Shown here: positions 26,476 through 35,800 of the stretch, one piece after another
How positions within the stretch are numbered: position 1 is the first letter of the stretch
Layout of the letters: each line of letters opens with the position of its first letter
Source of the DNA: Flavobacterium aquidurense
GTDB lineage: Bacteria; Bacteroidota; Bacteroidia; Flavobacteriales; Flavobacteriaceae
NCBI GenBank assembly: GCA_900107365.1
Contig: FNPS01000001.1
Span: forward strand, 1,054,001-1,118,000
DNA: 64,000 nt
Reading direction: 5' to 3'
Program-made: the position numbers and the translations under genes
The notes under the pieces: model-generated
The model's input: the letters and a program-made list of their open reading frames with translations, nothing else
The model's database searches: none
Told to the model about the DNA's origin: nothing

Positions 26476-27771
26476 ATGCGATCAAAACTTTTATATGTTG
26501 TTTTATTAATTGTATGTTGTATGCCAGTCTGGTCGCAAATTCCTTCTAATCCCATTGCAGTGGATAGTATAGGTGAACAAAAACAAAATGATCATCGTCC
26601 AGGTTCTGGATTTCTTATAGCGAACGGTAAGAAAGCAACCCTTACTATTTCACCATATGTAACAATTCGTTATTTAAATCAAGGTGCACTGGATGACACT
26701 TATACAAATCATTTAGGACACACCTCAACTATAGATAAAAGAAATGATCTGCAGTTTCAAAAAGCAGTTATTTATTTTAAAGGTTGGCTTATCGATCCAA
26801 AATTCAGATATCTCCTATATGTGTGGTCTGCAAATGCAAATCAGGGGCAGGGTGCTCAGGTGGTAGTGGCGGGAAACCTGCAATATGAAATCAATAAACA
26901 TTTTGATATAGGAGCCGGTATTGGGAGTTTGCCAACCAGTCGCTCATTAATAGGAAACTGGCCTTTTTGGCTTCGACAAGATGCCAGGCCTATGGCAGAA
27001 GAATTTTTCAGAGGATCATTTACTACAGGTATATGGGCTCAGGGAGAAATTACAGATGGACTATATTATAAAACAATGCTTGGTAATAATTTAAGTCAAT
27101 TGGGAGTTGATGCCGGTCAATTAGACAATGGTTTTAATACTTTTAGTACCTCAGTCTGGTGGACTACCAATAATTATGGCAGGGTTGCGAATTTTGGTGA
27201 TTTTGAAAGACATGAAAAATTAGCGACTCTCTTGGGTGGAGCTTATACTACAAGTAAAGAAACAAGACAATCCCAGCCAGGTACTGAAGATCCGGAAAAT
27301 TCACAAATTAGACTGTCTGATGGTACAGGTGTTTTTTCTTTAGATGCTTTTGGAAATGGCAATCAGTTACTTTCTGCCAAATATCAAATGACTTCATTTA
27401 ATGGAGGCCTAAAATACAAAGGCTTATCTCTTGATTTGGAATATTATATCAGGTGGGTAAATGATTTTGAATCAACAGGTCCATTACCTGTCAAAGAACT
27501 TTTTGATAGTGGTTATGCTTTACAGGCGTCTGGGATGTTGATAAATAAAACGCTGCAGCTGTACAGTACCTATTCTTATATAGATGGTGAATATGGAAAA
27601 CCTTGGGAACTTACCTGCGGACTCAATTGGTATGTACTGAAGAATAGGGTACTTCGAATAAATCCTGAGGTTTTATATGTAGAGAATTCCCCTGTGGGAT
27701 ATTTAAGCTATCCAACTGTTGTTGGCGCTAACGGAATTGTTGGAATGCTGAATCTGGAACTATTTTTTTAA
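26476..27771 (+). CDS. Outer-membrane porin (phosphate-selective porin O/P-like)
   Basis: A 431-residue beta-barrel protein with a signal peptide ending near PVWSQ. Repeated amphipathic strands such as LTISPYVTIRYLNQG, FRYLLYVWSANAN and LQYEINKHFDIGAGIG resemble the porin O/P-type family of Bacteroidetes. The C-terminus ends with an aromatic residue (LNLELFF), as needed for barrel insertion. It is the last gene of the glutaminase unit, 41 bp behind the amidohydrolase, and is followed by a strong terminator. Confidence 0.75.
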   Translation: MRSKLLYVVLLIVCCMPVWSQIPSNPIAVDSIGEQKQNDHRPGSGFLIANGKKATLTISPYVTIRYLNQGALDDTYTNHLGHTSTIDKRNDLQFQKAVIYFKGWLIDPKFRYLLYVWSANANQGQGAQVVVAGNLQYEINKHFDIGAGIGSLPTSRSLIGNWPFWLRQDARPMAEEFFRGSFTTGIWAQGEITDGLYYKTMLGNNLSQLGVDAGQLDNGFNTFSTSVWWTTNNYGRVANFGDFERHEKLATLLGGAYTTSKETRQSQPGTEDPENSQIRLSDGTGVFSLDAFGNGNQLLSAKYQMTSFNGGLKYKGLSLDLEYYIRWVNDFESTGPLPVKELFDSGYALQASGMLINKTLQLYSTYSYIDGEYGKPWELTCGLNWYVLKNRVLRINPEVLYVENSPVGYLSYPTVVGANGIVGMLNLELFF

Positions 27772-27807
27772 ATAAATCAGGTACAAATTAAGGTGTAAAA
27801 ACATAAA

Positions 27808-27839
27808 AAAAAGCTCCAAATCATTGATTTGGAGCTTTT
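27808..27839 (+). terminator. Terminator of the glutaminase unit
   Basis: A long perfect stem AAAAGCTCCAAATCA / TGATTTGGAGCTTTT, flanked by A and T runs, 37 bp after the porin stop. It functions on either strand and directly precedes repeat copy C. Confidence 0.85.
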
Positions 27840-27841
27840 AA

Positions 27842-27968
27842 TTTGTGACCTCAACGGGACAAATTTCAACAAAATTTATGGAAGATTTGAAAAGATTGGC
27901 GTACTGGAAGTAAGGGCTGTCTTTCATTGGCTGTATGAATTTGGTTTGGATGTCCTGTTGGGGATTGG
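27842..27968 (+). repeat. Dispersed intergenic repeat, copy C (most complete)
   Basis: Left end TTTGTGACCTCAACGGGAC, then ACAAATTTCAAC, TTTATGGAAGATTTGAAAAG, ATTGGCGTACTGGAAG, GGCTGTC, and right end TTTGGATGTCCTGTTGGGG. Left CAACGGGAC and right GTCCTGTTG are complementary but for one position. The copy follows the terminator directly, as the others follow hairpins. A reading frame across it is a product of the repeat, not a gene. Confidence 0.6.
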
Positions 27969-28017
27969 TGTGAATTTGCATGTAATATTTTTTATATATG
28001 AGATGCAGATTCGAGCC

Positions 28018-29184
28018 TTAATTCGGCCTAGATTCTATAATTTTTTTGTCCCATTCTTCCTTATCAAATCTTCCTTCTTCAAAACTCTCATCGGAATGAA
28101 TGCCTTCTTCTGCCATTTGTGTATGCTCTTGTGCCTCAATGGCGTAAGCTATCATTTTTCTTTCATAATCTTTAACAGCAGAAAGTAAATCTGGAAAATC
28201 ACCTTCGGTAAGATTTGCAGCTAAATGTAAGGCATCCAATAAACCAATATTAACTCCAATGCCTGCAAAGGCGGGCATTACGTGTGCTGCATCACCAGCT
28301 AAAGTAATGTCACTTTGACTTTGCCAAGGCTTGTCTAAATGCATTCTTCGCATTGGCAGACCAACAAAATTATCGGTTGCATTAAATAATTCTTTAAATG
28401 TAGGATGCCAGTTTACAAATAATTTGTTTAAATATTGAAGAACCATTTGTTTGTTGGAAAAATCTATATTTTCCTGCTCAGTCCAATTTTCATCAATTTG
28501 AAACGACAAATAATAATTTAAGGCGCCATTAGATTTTACTTGAGAAAAGAGCATTTTTCTTTCAGCCAATGCCATCGTATTTTCTTCTTTGCATAAATTT
28601 TTAAATGAAGGACAAGTGATTTTCGGATCTAGAACTTCACCTTGTATTATGTAAGTTCCAGTATATTTTGGCTCGATATCAGTAACAAACTTTCTTGCTT
28701 TGCTTTTTCCGCCATTTGCGATAATTACAAAATCGGATAAAGCAGTTTTTCCATTTTTAAATTTTAAATGATATTGATTCCCTACTTTTTCAATGTCTGT
28801 TAACTTACTATTCCACTCGACGGTATTTTTATCTAAAGAATCCAATAAAATTTTCCTCAAATCATTTCTATCAATTTCAGGACGATCAAATTTATTTTCT
28901 TCAGTTGGCATACTTTCTTCCAGAATATTAGTCTGCATGTCTACACTGCGTTCACCTGTTGGTCGTGCATAATAATAGTATAGTTCCAGTAAACCTGCTT
29001 TTTCTAGGGCAAGCTGTCCGCTGCCTTTATGGATGTCGAGTGTTCCTCCGGATATTCTTGATTGTGCATTTGTATCCCATTCATAAACAGTTACATTTAC
29101 ACCTTTTTGCTGCAAAAGTCTTGCAGTTGTCAAGCCCACAGGTCCACCGCCTATGATAGCTACTTTTTTATCTTTTAATAACAT
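28018..29184 (-). CDS. TetX-like FAD-dependent monooxygenase
   Basis: A 388-residue flavoprotein of the class A aromatic hydroxylase family. The dinucleotide motif GGGPVG is at residues 12-17, followed by SGGTLDIHKGSGQLALEKAG, RPEIDRNDLRKILLDSL, VIIANGGKSKARKFVTD and the second FAD motif LAGDAAHVMPAFAGIGVN. These blocks follow the tetracycline destructase Tet(X) closely and in order; the usual GQGVN is GIGVN here. It could degrade a tetracycline-like compound or hydroxylate another aromatic. Flavobacteriaceae carry chromosomal relatives of tet(X), so this is probably an intrinsic homologue. An AraC regulator is encoded 30 bp upstream. Confidence 0.88.
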   Translation of the reverse strand: MLLKDKKVAIIGGGPVGLTTARLLQQKGVNVTVYEWDTNAQSRISGGTLDIHKGSGQLALEKAGLLELYYYYARPTGERSVDMQTNILEESMPTEENKFDRPEIDRNDLRKILLDSLDKNTVEWNSKLTDIEKVGNQYHLKFKNGKTALSDFVIIANGGKSKARKFVTDIEPKYTGTYIIQGEVLDPKITCPSFKNLCKEENTMALAERKMLFSQVKSNGALNYYLSFQIDENWTEQENIDFSNKQMVLQYLNKLFVNWHPTFKELFNATDNFVGLPMRRMHLDKPWQSQSDITLAGDAAHVMPAFAGIGVNIGLLDALHLAANLTEGDFPDLLSAVKDYERKMIAYAIEAQEHTQMAEEGIHSDESFEEGRFDKEEWDKKIIESRPN

Positions 29185-29209
29185 ATTTGCTGTATTTAAT
29201 ATTACAGTG

Positions 29210-29217
29210 CAAAGTTA
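29210..29217 (-). promoter_or_regulatory. -7 promoter element of the TetX-like gene
   Basis: The minus strand reads TAACTTTG followed by CA, an exact TAnnTTTG match, 26 bp before the monooxygenase ATG and overlapping the 3' end of the AraC gene. It would let the monooxygenase be expressed apart from its regulator. The same TAACTTTGCA occurs before chrA. Confidence 0.5.
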
Positions 29218-29973
29218 TTTGTTGTTTATGGCAGAAACTTGTATAAATCGGTCGTTTTCATTTCGAGATAGCTCTCTAGGGCTTACACCGGACAATTTTT
29301 TAACTTCCCTGCTAAAATGTGCCTGATCAGAATAATTGAGTTCAGGGAAAAGTTCTCCTTTTTTTATTTGTTCAAATGAAACTCGAAATTTTAGAAAATT
29401 ACAGTACACTTTCAAAGAAATTCCAAAATATTTGGTAAAATAGCGATTTATCTGCCTGCTGTTCCAAAAGGTTTTTTCAGAGAATTCTGCAATTGTCATT
29501 TCACCATTTGAGGAATAAATTAACTCAAACAGCTTTTGTTTTCTGCTGTCAATATCGTCTGGTAGTAATTGTTTTATAATTTGGGCAGCTTTAATACAAA
29601 AAGCATCAAAGTCGTCCAGATCTGTTTGTTTAAATCCCCAATAATCATCTGGTAATTTTTGAAACTCGTTTAAAAGATGTGCTATGGACTGATGAAACAA
29701 ATATTCGGCTGCTAAAAGCTTGAAACTTATAAAAAACATTTTTGTATTGGCTTCCATTTTTCTTTTATCATATAAAGTACCAAGTCCCAGCAGGTAAATT
29801 TGAAACGGCTCATCTTTATCTTTTGAAATAACTAAATCAAAATTGGCATCCGGCATGACAATGACTTCTTTTTCAATTCCCGTTGTATTCTCAATCATCC
29901 AAAAACACTCCACAAAATCTGATATAGATTTGTCGGGTAGATTTTTTTTGTATTGAATTTCTTCATTTGTCAT
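29215..29973 (-). CDS. AraC family transcriptional regulator
   Basis: A 252-residue regulator. The N-terminal half (about 1-135) resembles the DUF6597-type sensor domain (ISDFVECFWMIEN, VIVMPDANFDLVISK), and the C-terminal half is an AraC DNA-binding domain with two helix-turn-helices (TIAEFSEKTFWNSRQINRYF and the final YSDQAHFSREVKKLSGVSPREL). It is directly upstream of the TetX-like gene on the same strand, so it probably controls it in answer to the substrate. Confidence 0.88.
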   Translation of the reverse strand: MTNEEIQYKKNLPDKSISDFVECFWMIENTTGIEKEVIVMPDANFDLVISKDKDEPFQIYLLGLGTLYDKRKMEANTKMFFISFKLLAAEYLFHQSIAHLLNEFQKLPDDYWGFKQTDLDDFDAFCIKAAQIIKQLLPDDIDSRKQKLFELIYSSNGEMTIAEFSEKTFWNSRQINRYFTKYFGISLKVYCNFLKFRVSFEQIKKGELFPELNYSDQAHFSREVKKLSGVSPRELSRNENDRFIQVSAINNK

Positions 29974-30152
29974 TTTACTATTCTATATCTGCAGGATTAT
30001 GGATAAGGTATATCATGCTAATTTAAGTCTAATTTTGATTTATAAAGAATACAATATTTTTTTTATCTATTAAATTACTATTTTTCTATTAAATAAATAT
30101 TTATTAGAGTACAAGTACAGTTTCTGAATTTTCAAAAGAATCTTTACAATAG

Positions 30153-30485
30153 AGTAACTGTCGGATCGAAACCAAATACGAAAAAATAACAAGTGGAACT
30201 AAAAGCGCTGGCAGCAGTGTAAAAGGAAATTGTAAAAGAGCGACATTTAACCAATCTGGCTCAGAATTGCTTTTGCATCAAAATGCCAATGTTACTTTTA
30301 ATGAGAAAACCAAAGGTTTAGAAACCAGAATGAATTGGAAAAACGCACGTTACGCCCTTGAATTTACATATGACGAAGGATTTGAATTTGAGCAGATGAT
30401 ACCCTTGGCGAATTTAACGCCAAAGCAGCAAAAGTTTGTCCTGGATAAAAGATGTAAAAAAATATATATTTTTACTTTATTTTAG
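30153..30485 (+). pseudogene. C-terminal remnant of an unknown gene
   Basis: A frame open from a stop at 30150-30152 to TAG/TAA at about 30485, with no good start codon; TTG at 30267 would give only 72 residues. The translation is protein-like (SAGSSVKGNCKRATFNQSG, LLLHQNANVTFNEKTKGLE, MNWKNARYALEFTYDEGF, PLANLTPKQQKFVL). I infer the broken tail of a larger gene. The surrounding gap from 29974 to 30784 otherwise holds only AT-rich sequence and a repeat copy. Confidence 0.4.
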
Positions 30486-30546
30486 AGTGATCTAAAAAAA
30501 TGACAAATGATTTAAAGTTAGTTTATTTAATAGTATAAATAAAAAA

Positions 30547-30665
30547 ATGGCACCAATTGGCTGTGTAATTTTATAGAATATTTAAAGAGATTGGCTTACT
30601 GGAAGCAGAGGCTGTCTTAGTATGGCGTCAGCAATTTGATTTGGAAGTCCCGTTGGGGATTGAAC
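30547..30665 (+). repeat. Dispersed intergenic repeat, copy D
   Basis: Begins ATGGCACCAATTGGCTG (a remnant of the hairpin seen in copy A), lacks the TTTGTGACC...GGGAC left end, then runs AGAATATTTAAAGAGATTGGCTTACTGGAAG in blocks, GAGGCTGTC, GTATGGCGTCAGCAATTTG, and the best preserved right end GGAAGTCCCGTTGGGGATTG. Confidence 0.5.
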
Positions 30666-30850
30666 CAAAATATAACATAAAAAGGTAATCATTAACCTCT
30701 TTTATTAAAACTGTCTTAGCTTTTTGTGGGAAAATTGGAGGACTGTTCCAAATTATCTAGAAGGCTGATTTTCGATTATAAGTAATGAAGTTTAACTTTT
30801 CTCTAAATTTATTTTCTTTAATTTTGAATCCATTATTTATAGTTTTTAAT

Positions 30851-32473
30851 ATGGTGGCTCGATTATTATCATTCTTTCTTCTTTTTTCCAGTTTACTTTC
30901 TTATTCTCAGCGTTCAACAAAAGAGTTAATCGATAGCTTAAATACTATAGATGATCATGAGAAAAAAGCTGAACTGTGCCTTAAAATTGCCGGAAAACTT
31001 AAGGATTCCGATTGGAACCGTGCAGTGAAATATGTGGAATTAGCTGAAGCTGAGGCAAAAAAAGCTACTAATTCAGACGAAATTCTGGCACTGGTTTACA
31101 CTATTTCTGGTAATATATATGATTCAAAAGATGTTTTAGATATTACTTTGCAATTTTACTTAAAGGCCTACGAAATTTACAAAGCCAATAATAATATTCA
31201 GGAAATTTCTAAAATAGAGAATAACCTTGCGGTTATTTATGCTAAAAGCAATAATGAAGCAAAAGCTTTACGGTATTTTTTGAATGTATATCATTATCAA
31301 AAATCTAAAAAGGAACCTGATAAGCTATTAAAGATTTTAAACAACATAGGTACCATATATTTGGGTAAAAACGTAGACTCCTCTTTATATTATTTTCATA
31401 AGGCAGATTATATAGTAAAAAAATTAAAAAATAATAATTTAACCGGATACGTTTATACAAATCTGGCAAGGGCTTATGCTTTAAAAAAAGACAAGAAAAA
31501 TGCCGATATCTACTTTGCAAAAGCTTTTTCTTTAATCAATACCCCAGTGGATAATTCATTAAAAGTCTTTATTCATGGGTCTTTTTCACAGTATAAATTA
31601 GAGGATAAAAATTTTGATGCTGCTATTGTAAATGCAAAACAGGCATTAGAATTCTCAAAAGAAAATGTATTTAGTTTTTCGGGCTTAAGATTGAATAAAT
31701 TACTTTATCGGGCTTACCTGGAAAAGCAGGATTATAAAAATGCGGTTTTTTATTTTCAGAAATACAATATCATCAGCGACAGCATAAACATTGAGCAAAA
31801 GGCTGTAAATCTGGAAAGGATCAGACTGGAGCAGGATTATAAAGTACGCAACCAGATAAGATCTTTTGAGGAGGAAAAAAAGCGATTTAGATATTATGTA
31901 GCAGGCCTGATAATGCTTGTAGGGATTTTGGCACTTATTATTTTACTGATACGCTACCGAAACAAAAATATAAAAAATCAGCTAGAAAAAGAGAAGCTAA
32001 AAACCAAACAGCAGGAGCTTAAGCAAAGTCTTGAGGCTAAAAATATGGTTTTGATCGGAAAGGCAATGTCAGAAATACACCGTACGGATAATATCAATGA
32101 AATCCTTACCGATCTAAAAAAGATTAGGCTTCAAACCGTAAATAAAGAAATGCAGAACGCGATCGACATCGTTTTAAAGCGTCTTCAAAAAGATTTAAAT
32201 ATAGATATCTGGAAAGAATTTGAAATAAGTTTTGAACAAGTCCATAAATCTTTCTTCGATAAACTTGCCGTTGATTATCCTTCACTTACTCCAAAGGAAA
32301 GAAGATTGTGCGCTCTTTTATATTTGGATTTAACTACAAAAGAAATCTGCCAGATTACCGGACAATCATTAATCGCTATTGAAAATGCTCGAACGCGACT
32401 TCGAAAAAAGTTTGATTTAACGAACGAAAAAATAAATTTATCTACATATTTAAACACATTTAAGCTCGATTAA
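30851..32473 (+). CDS. TPR-domain membrane protein with C-terminal LuxR-type HTH
   Basis: About 540 residues. A signal peptide (LLSFFLLFSSLLSYSQ) leads to a periplasmic TPR region (about residues 25-320, with helices such as AVKYVELAEAEAKKA and ALRYFLNVYHYQKSK). One membrane segment (YVAGLIMLVGILALIILLI) follows, then a coiled coil rich in Lys/Glu, and a cytoplasmic helix-turn-helix (LTPKERRLCALLYLDLTTKEI, GQSLIAIENARTRLRKKF). This is a common Bacteroidetes one-protein signal receptor. I chose ATG 30851; an in-frame ATG at 30785 would add a hydrophobic stretch before the signal peptide. It may control the M4 protease gene 400 bp downstream. Confidence 0.8.
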   Translation: MVARLLSFFLLFSSLLSYSQRSTKELIDSLNTIDDHEKKAELCLKIAGKLKDSDWNRAVKYVELAEAEAKKATNSDEILALVYTISGNIYDSKDVLDITLQFYLKAYEIYKANNNIQEISKIENNLAVIYAKSNNEAKALRYFLNVYHYQKSKKEPDKLLKILNNIGTIYLGKNVDSSLYYFHKADYIVKKLKNNNLTGYVYTNLARAYALKKDKKNADIYFAKAFSLINTPVDNSLKVFIHGSFSQYKLEDKNFDAAIVNAKQALEFSKENVFSFSGLRLNKLLYRAYLEKQDYKNAVFYFQKYNIISDSINIEQKAVNLERIRLEQDYKVRNQIRSFEEEKKRFRYYVAGLIMLVGILALIILLIRYRNKNIKNQLEKEKLKTKQQELKQSLEAKNMVLIGKAMSEIHRTDNINEILTDLKKIRLQTVNKEMQNAIDIVLKRLQKDLNIDIWKEFEISFEQVHKSFFDKLAVDYPSLTPKERRLCALLYLDLTTKEICQITGQSLIAIENARTRLRKKFDLTNEKINLSTYLNTFKLD

Positions 32474-32640
32474 CTGTAAAATAATTTTAAGGATAACTAA
32501 TTGATTTATTTGTGTTTGTATTAAAATGATTGTTTTTGTAGTGGTGCATTTTCAGCTGTGATTGTTTTTGCATGACTCCTTTTTTTTAGTACCCGGTATT
32601 GTGATTCTACATTTACCAAATCTATTATAAATATGGTTTG

Positions 32641-32778
32641 ATGAATATGAATAAAAAAAAGAAACCTTCTAAAAGTCTTGAAGAACTCTTAGAAGACGCA
32701 AAAACAAGAAAGAGCGCACTCTTAAAAATTTTAGAAAAAATAACGAAAGCAAATTCTAAGAATCAACCTCCAAATTGA
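32641..32778 (+). CDS. Possible 45-residue lysine-rich small protein
   Basis: ATG at 32641 with a second in-frame ATG at 32647, stop TGA at 32776-32778. The product is highly charged and helical (KSLEELLEDAKTRKSALLKI) and looks like a real protein by composition: heptad-like leucines, lysine-rich start, NQPPN end. I do not recognise it. It is the only coding-like sequence in the 398 bp gap 32474-32871. Confidence 0.45.
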   Translation: MNMNKKKKPSKSLEELLEDAKTRKSALLKILEKITKANSKNQPPN

Positions 32779-32871
32779 TTTTTAGGGTTTGCTTTTGTTG
32801 CTTCTTATTTACTCTATAAACACAATTAATTATTAATCAAAAATCTTAATGTTAACCTTTAAATTAAAAAA

Positions 32872-35800
32872 ATGAACCAAATTTACTCTAAACCCAGGTA
32901 TTTGTTTCTTTTGTTAGGTTTCTTGGTCTGTTCCGTTGGAATGGCTCAGTCACCCTTGCAAAAAAACAAAAACAGTAATGCGCAAACAGCAATACAATCG
33001 CCTGCAGCACTTCAAAAAAAGGATCAGGCTTCTCAGAAAACAACTGATCAAAATGGTAGTCAGGAGGATGATGCCAGTGCTCTTTTAACTCAAAAAAGCA
33101 TAAAAGGCCAGACACTTTCGCAGGAAGAAAGTGATGCTGTTAACAAACAATTAAAAGCGAGTCAAAGTCTTTTTACTACAAGCCAAAGCGGTACAACGGC
33201 TAAAAGTACTAGTACTCAAAGCGCAGATAGTACAAAAGTCAGATCTTTTGCTAAATCGTCAAACTTGACCATACGAAATGTATTTGAGGTTAAAAAAGCC
33301 GATTTTGAATTGTCAGGTACAGACAAAATGCAGTTAAAATCAGTTTCTGATAAACACGGAAGAAGTTTAGCTACCTATCAGCAATTGCATAATTCTGTTC
33401 CTGTAGAAGGCGCTATTTACAAGGTTAGGGAAAACAAAACCAGGATTGATGCATTTGGCGAGATCAGCAGAAAATTGCCAACAAGCAGCAAATACAAAGT
33501 AAATGCTTCACAAGCCCTTGAAAATGCTCTTAAGACAATAAATGCAAAAGAGTATGTATGGCAGAGTAAAAAACTATCCTCTTTAGTTCATAAGGAAATT
33601 AAGACAAAACCAGAAGGTGAGTTAGTGTATGTTGGACCAAACTATTCTTCTCAGTTAACAGAATATCACCTGGCATGGAAATTCGATGTTTTTGCAACAA
33701 ACCCGCAGTCCAGCCAGACTATGTATGTTGATGCAGAATCGGGAAAAATCATTTTAAAAATTGATTTAAGCCGCGATGTTCATATAGCAGGTGAGAATAA
33801 TAATATTGGAAAAGGAAAATCACGTTACTCCGGAAATGTTACCTTTAATACCAAACAATATGCCGATGGCTATCATTTAGAGGCTTTGCAGGGAAAATTT
33901 GCCGTGCCAATCTATACCTTAAATATGAATCATTATGATAGCCCTTCAGATGAAATACTTACAGAGTATATCGACCAGGATAATAACTGGAATGAGCTAT
34001 ATGATAAAGACGGTAATGAGGCTGCAATTGATATTCATTGGGGACTTCAGAAAACGATAGATTATTACGAAGAAAAATTCAGCAGAAATAGTGTTGATGA
34101 CAAAGGAATGACCATTTTTGGTCTGGCACACTTAGGCAATAAGGTCGAAAATGCTTCCTGGACCGGCGCATGGGCGCAATTCGGAGATGGTGACAACCAG
34201 CCTTTTGTAAGCTTGGCCATTACAGGACATGAGCTAACCCATGCGGTAACACAATTTTCTGCAGGTTTAGTTTATCAGGGAGAATCAGGGGCAATGAACG
34301 AATCTTTTAGTGATATTTTTGGTGTTTCAATTGAATTTTATGCTGCAAAAGATACTAAAAATGACATCTGGATGCTGGGAGATGAATTGTACTCCCATGG
34401 TAGTTTAAGAAGCATGTCTAATCCAAAAGCTCAGGGGCAGCCTGATACTTATGGAGGAGCAAACTGGGCAAACCCGGCAGATACATCTTATGATAATGGG
34501 GGAGTGCACATCAATAGTGGAATTACCAATTACTGGTATTACCTTTTAGTAGAGGGTGGAGAAGGAGTAAATGACCTTAATAACAGTTACAGTGTAAAAC
34601 CTATTGGTCTTGCTAAAGCTGAAAAACTTGCCTACATAACCCTTACAGAATATTTATCGCCATCTTCCAATTTCAGCGATATGCGTCAGGCGACTTTAAT
34701 GGCTGCCGAAGATTTGTATGGACTAGGTTCTGAAGAGTATAAGCAAATTACCAATGCGTGGTATGCTATTGGCGTGGGTACAGCTTATTCTGAGAGACAA
34801 ATAGTAGTTACGGCAGTTGAAAACCCTTCCACGCCTTGTGGACCATTAAAAGGGGATGAACCTTTTTATGTGACTATTAGAAATACCGGAGCTACTGTGA
34901 TCAAAGCAGATGAAGTCCTGAATTTCAAATTAAGAGCAATGGCAAGCGCCTTAGGCAGATTGATAACTTTTTATACTTTTGATGGTCAGGTTCCTTTTGC
35001 GAAAAATTTAGCGCCGGGTCAAGAGACGACTTTAAAAATTCAAGCCACAATTCCGTACCAAAAGGGCGGAGCTGTCAATTATGTAGAAGTTAAACTTGAC
35101 TTGCAACCTGTAGTGGAATTTGGTGCGAAAGACGGATATTCTTTTGTTTCAAATATAACTGTTCCTAATGCAGAGAAAGATTTTGACATCAAGGTAACGG
35201 CACTTGATCTTCCAATGTACACAGGTGATGCGCTTATGGCAAATTATACGCCAGCGATTACCTTTACTAATTTAGGCTGTCAGGATATTCCAGCCGGAAC
35301 TGTCTTAAAAATTGGATATACAGATACAAAAGCAGGAAGTGTTACAGTTTGGAAAGATGTTACGCTTGCGACTGCTTTTAAGGGCAAATCTCAGATGACG
35401 GTTACTTTTGATACTTCTATTGATTTATCAGCTCAAGGTTTACATACCTATGAGGGCTATGTTACATTAGCTCAGGATCCAGTAACTACTAATAATAGTA
35501 TCTTAAATGCTGCATACAGCGGTATAGTAACGCAGCTTCCTTATTCTGAAGGCTTTGAAAGAACACCTGGAGGCTGGAATACAAAAGCGCTGAGCGGAAC
35601 TCAGAAGTATTTGTTTCAGAATTATCCTGTTTCATTTAGAAATACTAAATCACAGTATATCTGGGCAACTACAGATATAAAAGGAAATGAAAGAATGACT
35701 CTCAATGGTGATTTTGTCCTGGAATCTCCAATCTTTGACTTTACAAATGTTGTTTCTCCCTATATTGAATTTGATTTATATTATCTGTTTCATAAAGGAT

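Noticed and set aside
27829..28188. 119-codon frame crossing a terminator and repeat copy C
   Set aside because: It starts inside the terminator, runs through the repeat and ends opposite the TetX-like gene, so it is a product of non-coding sequence.
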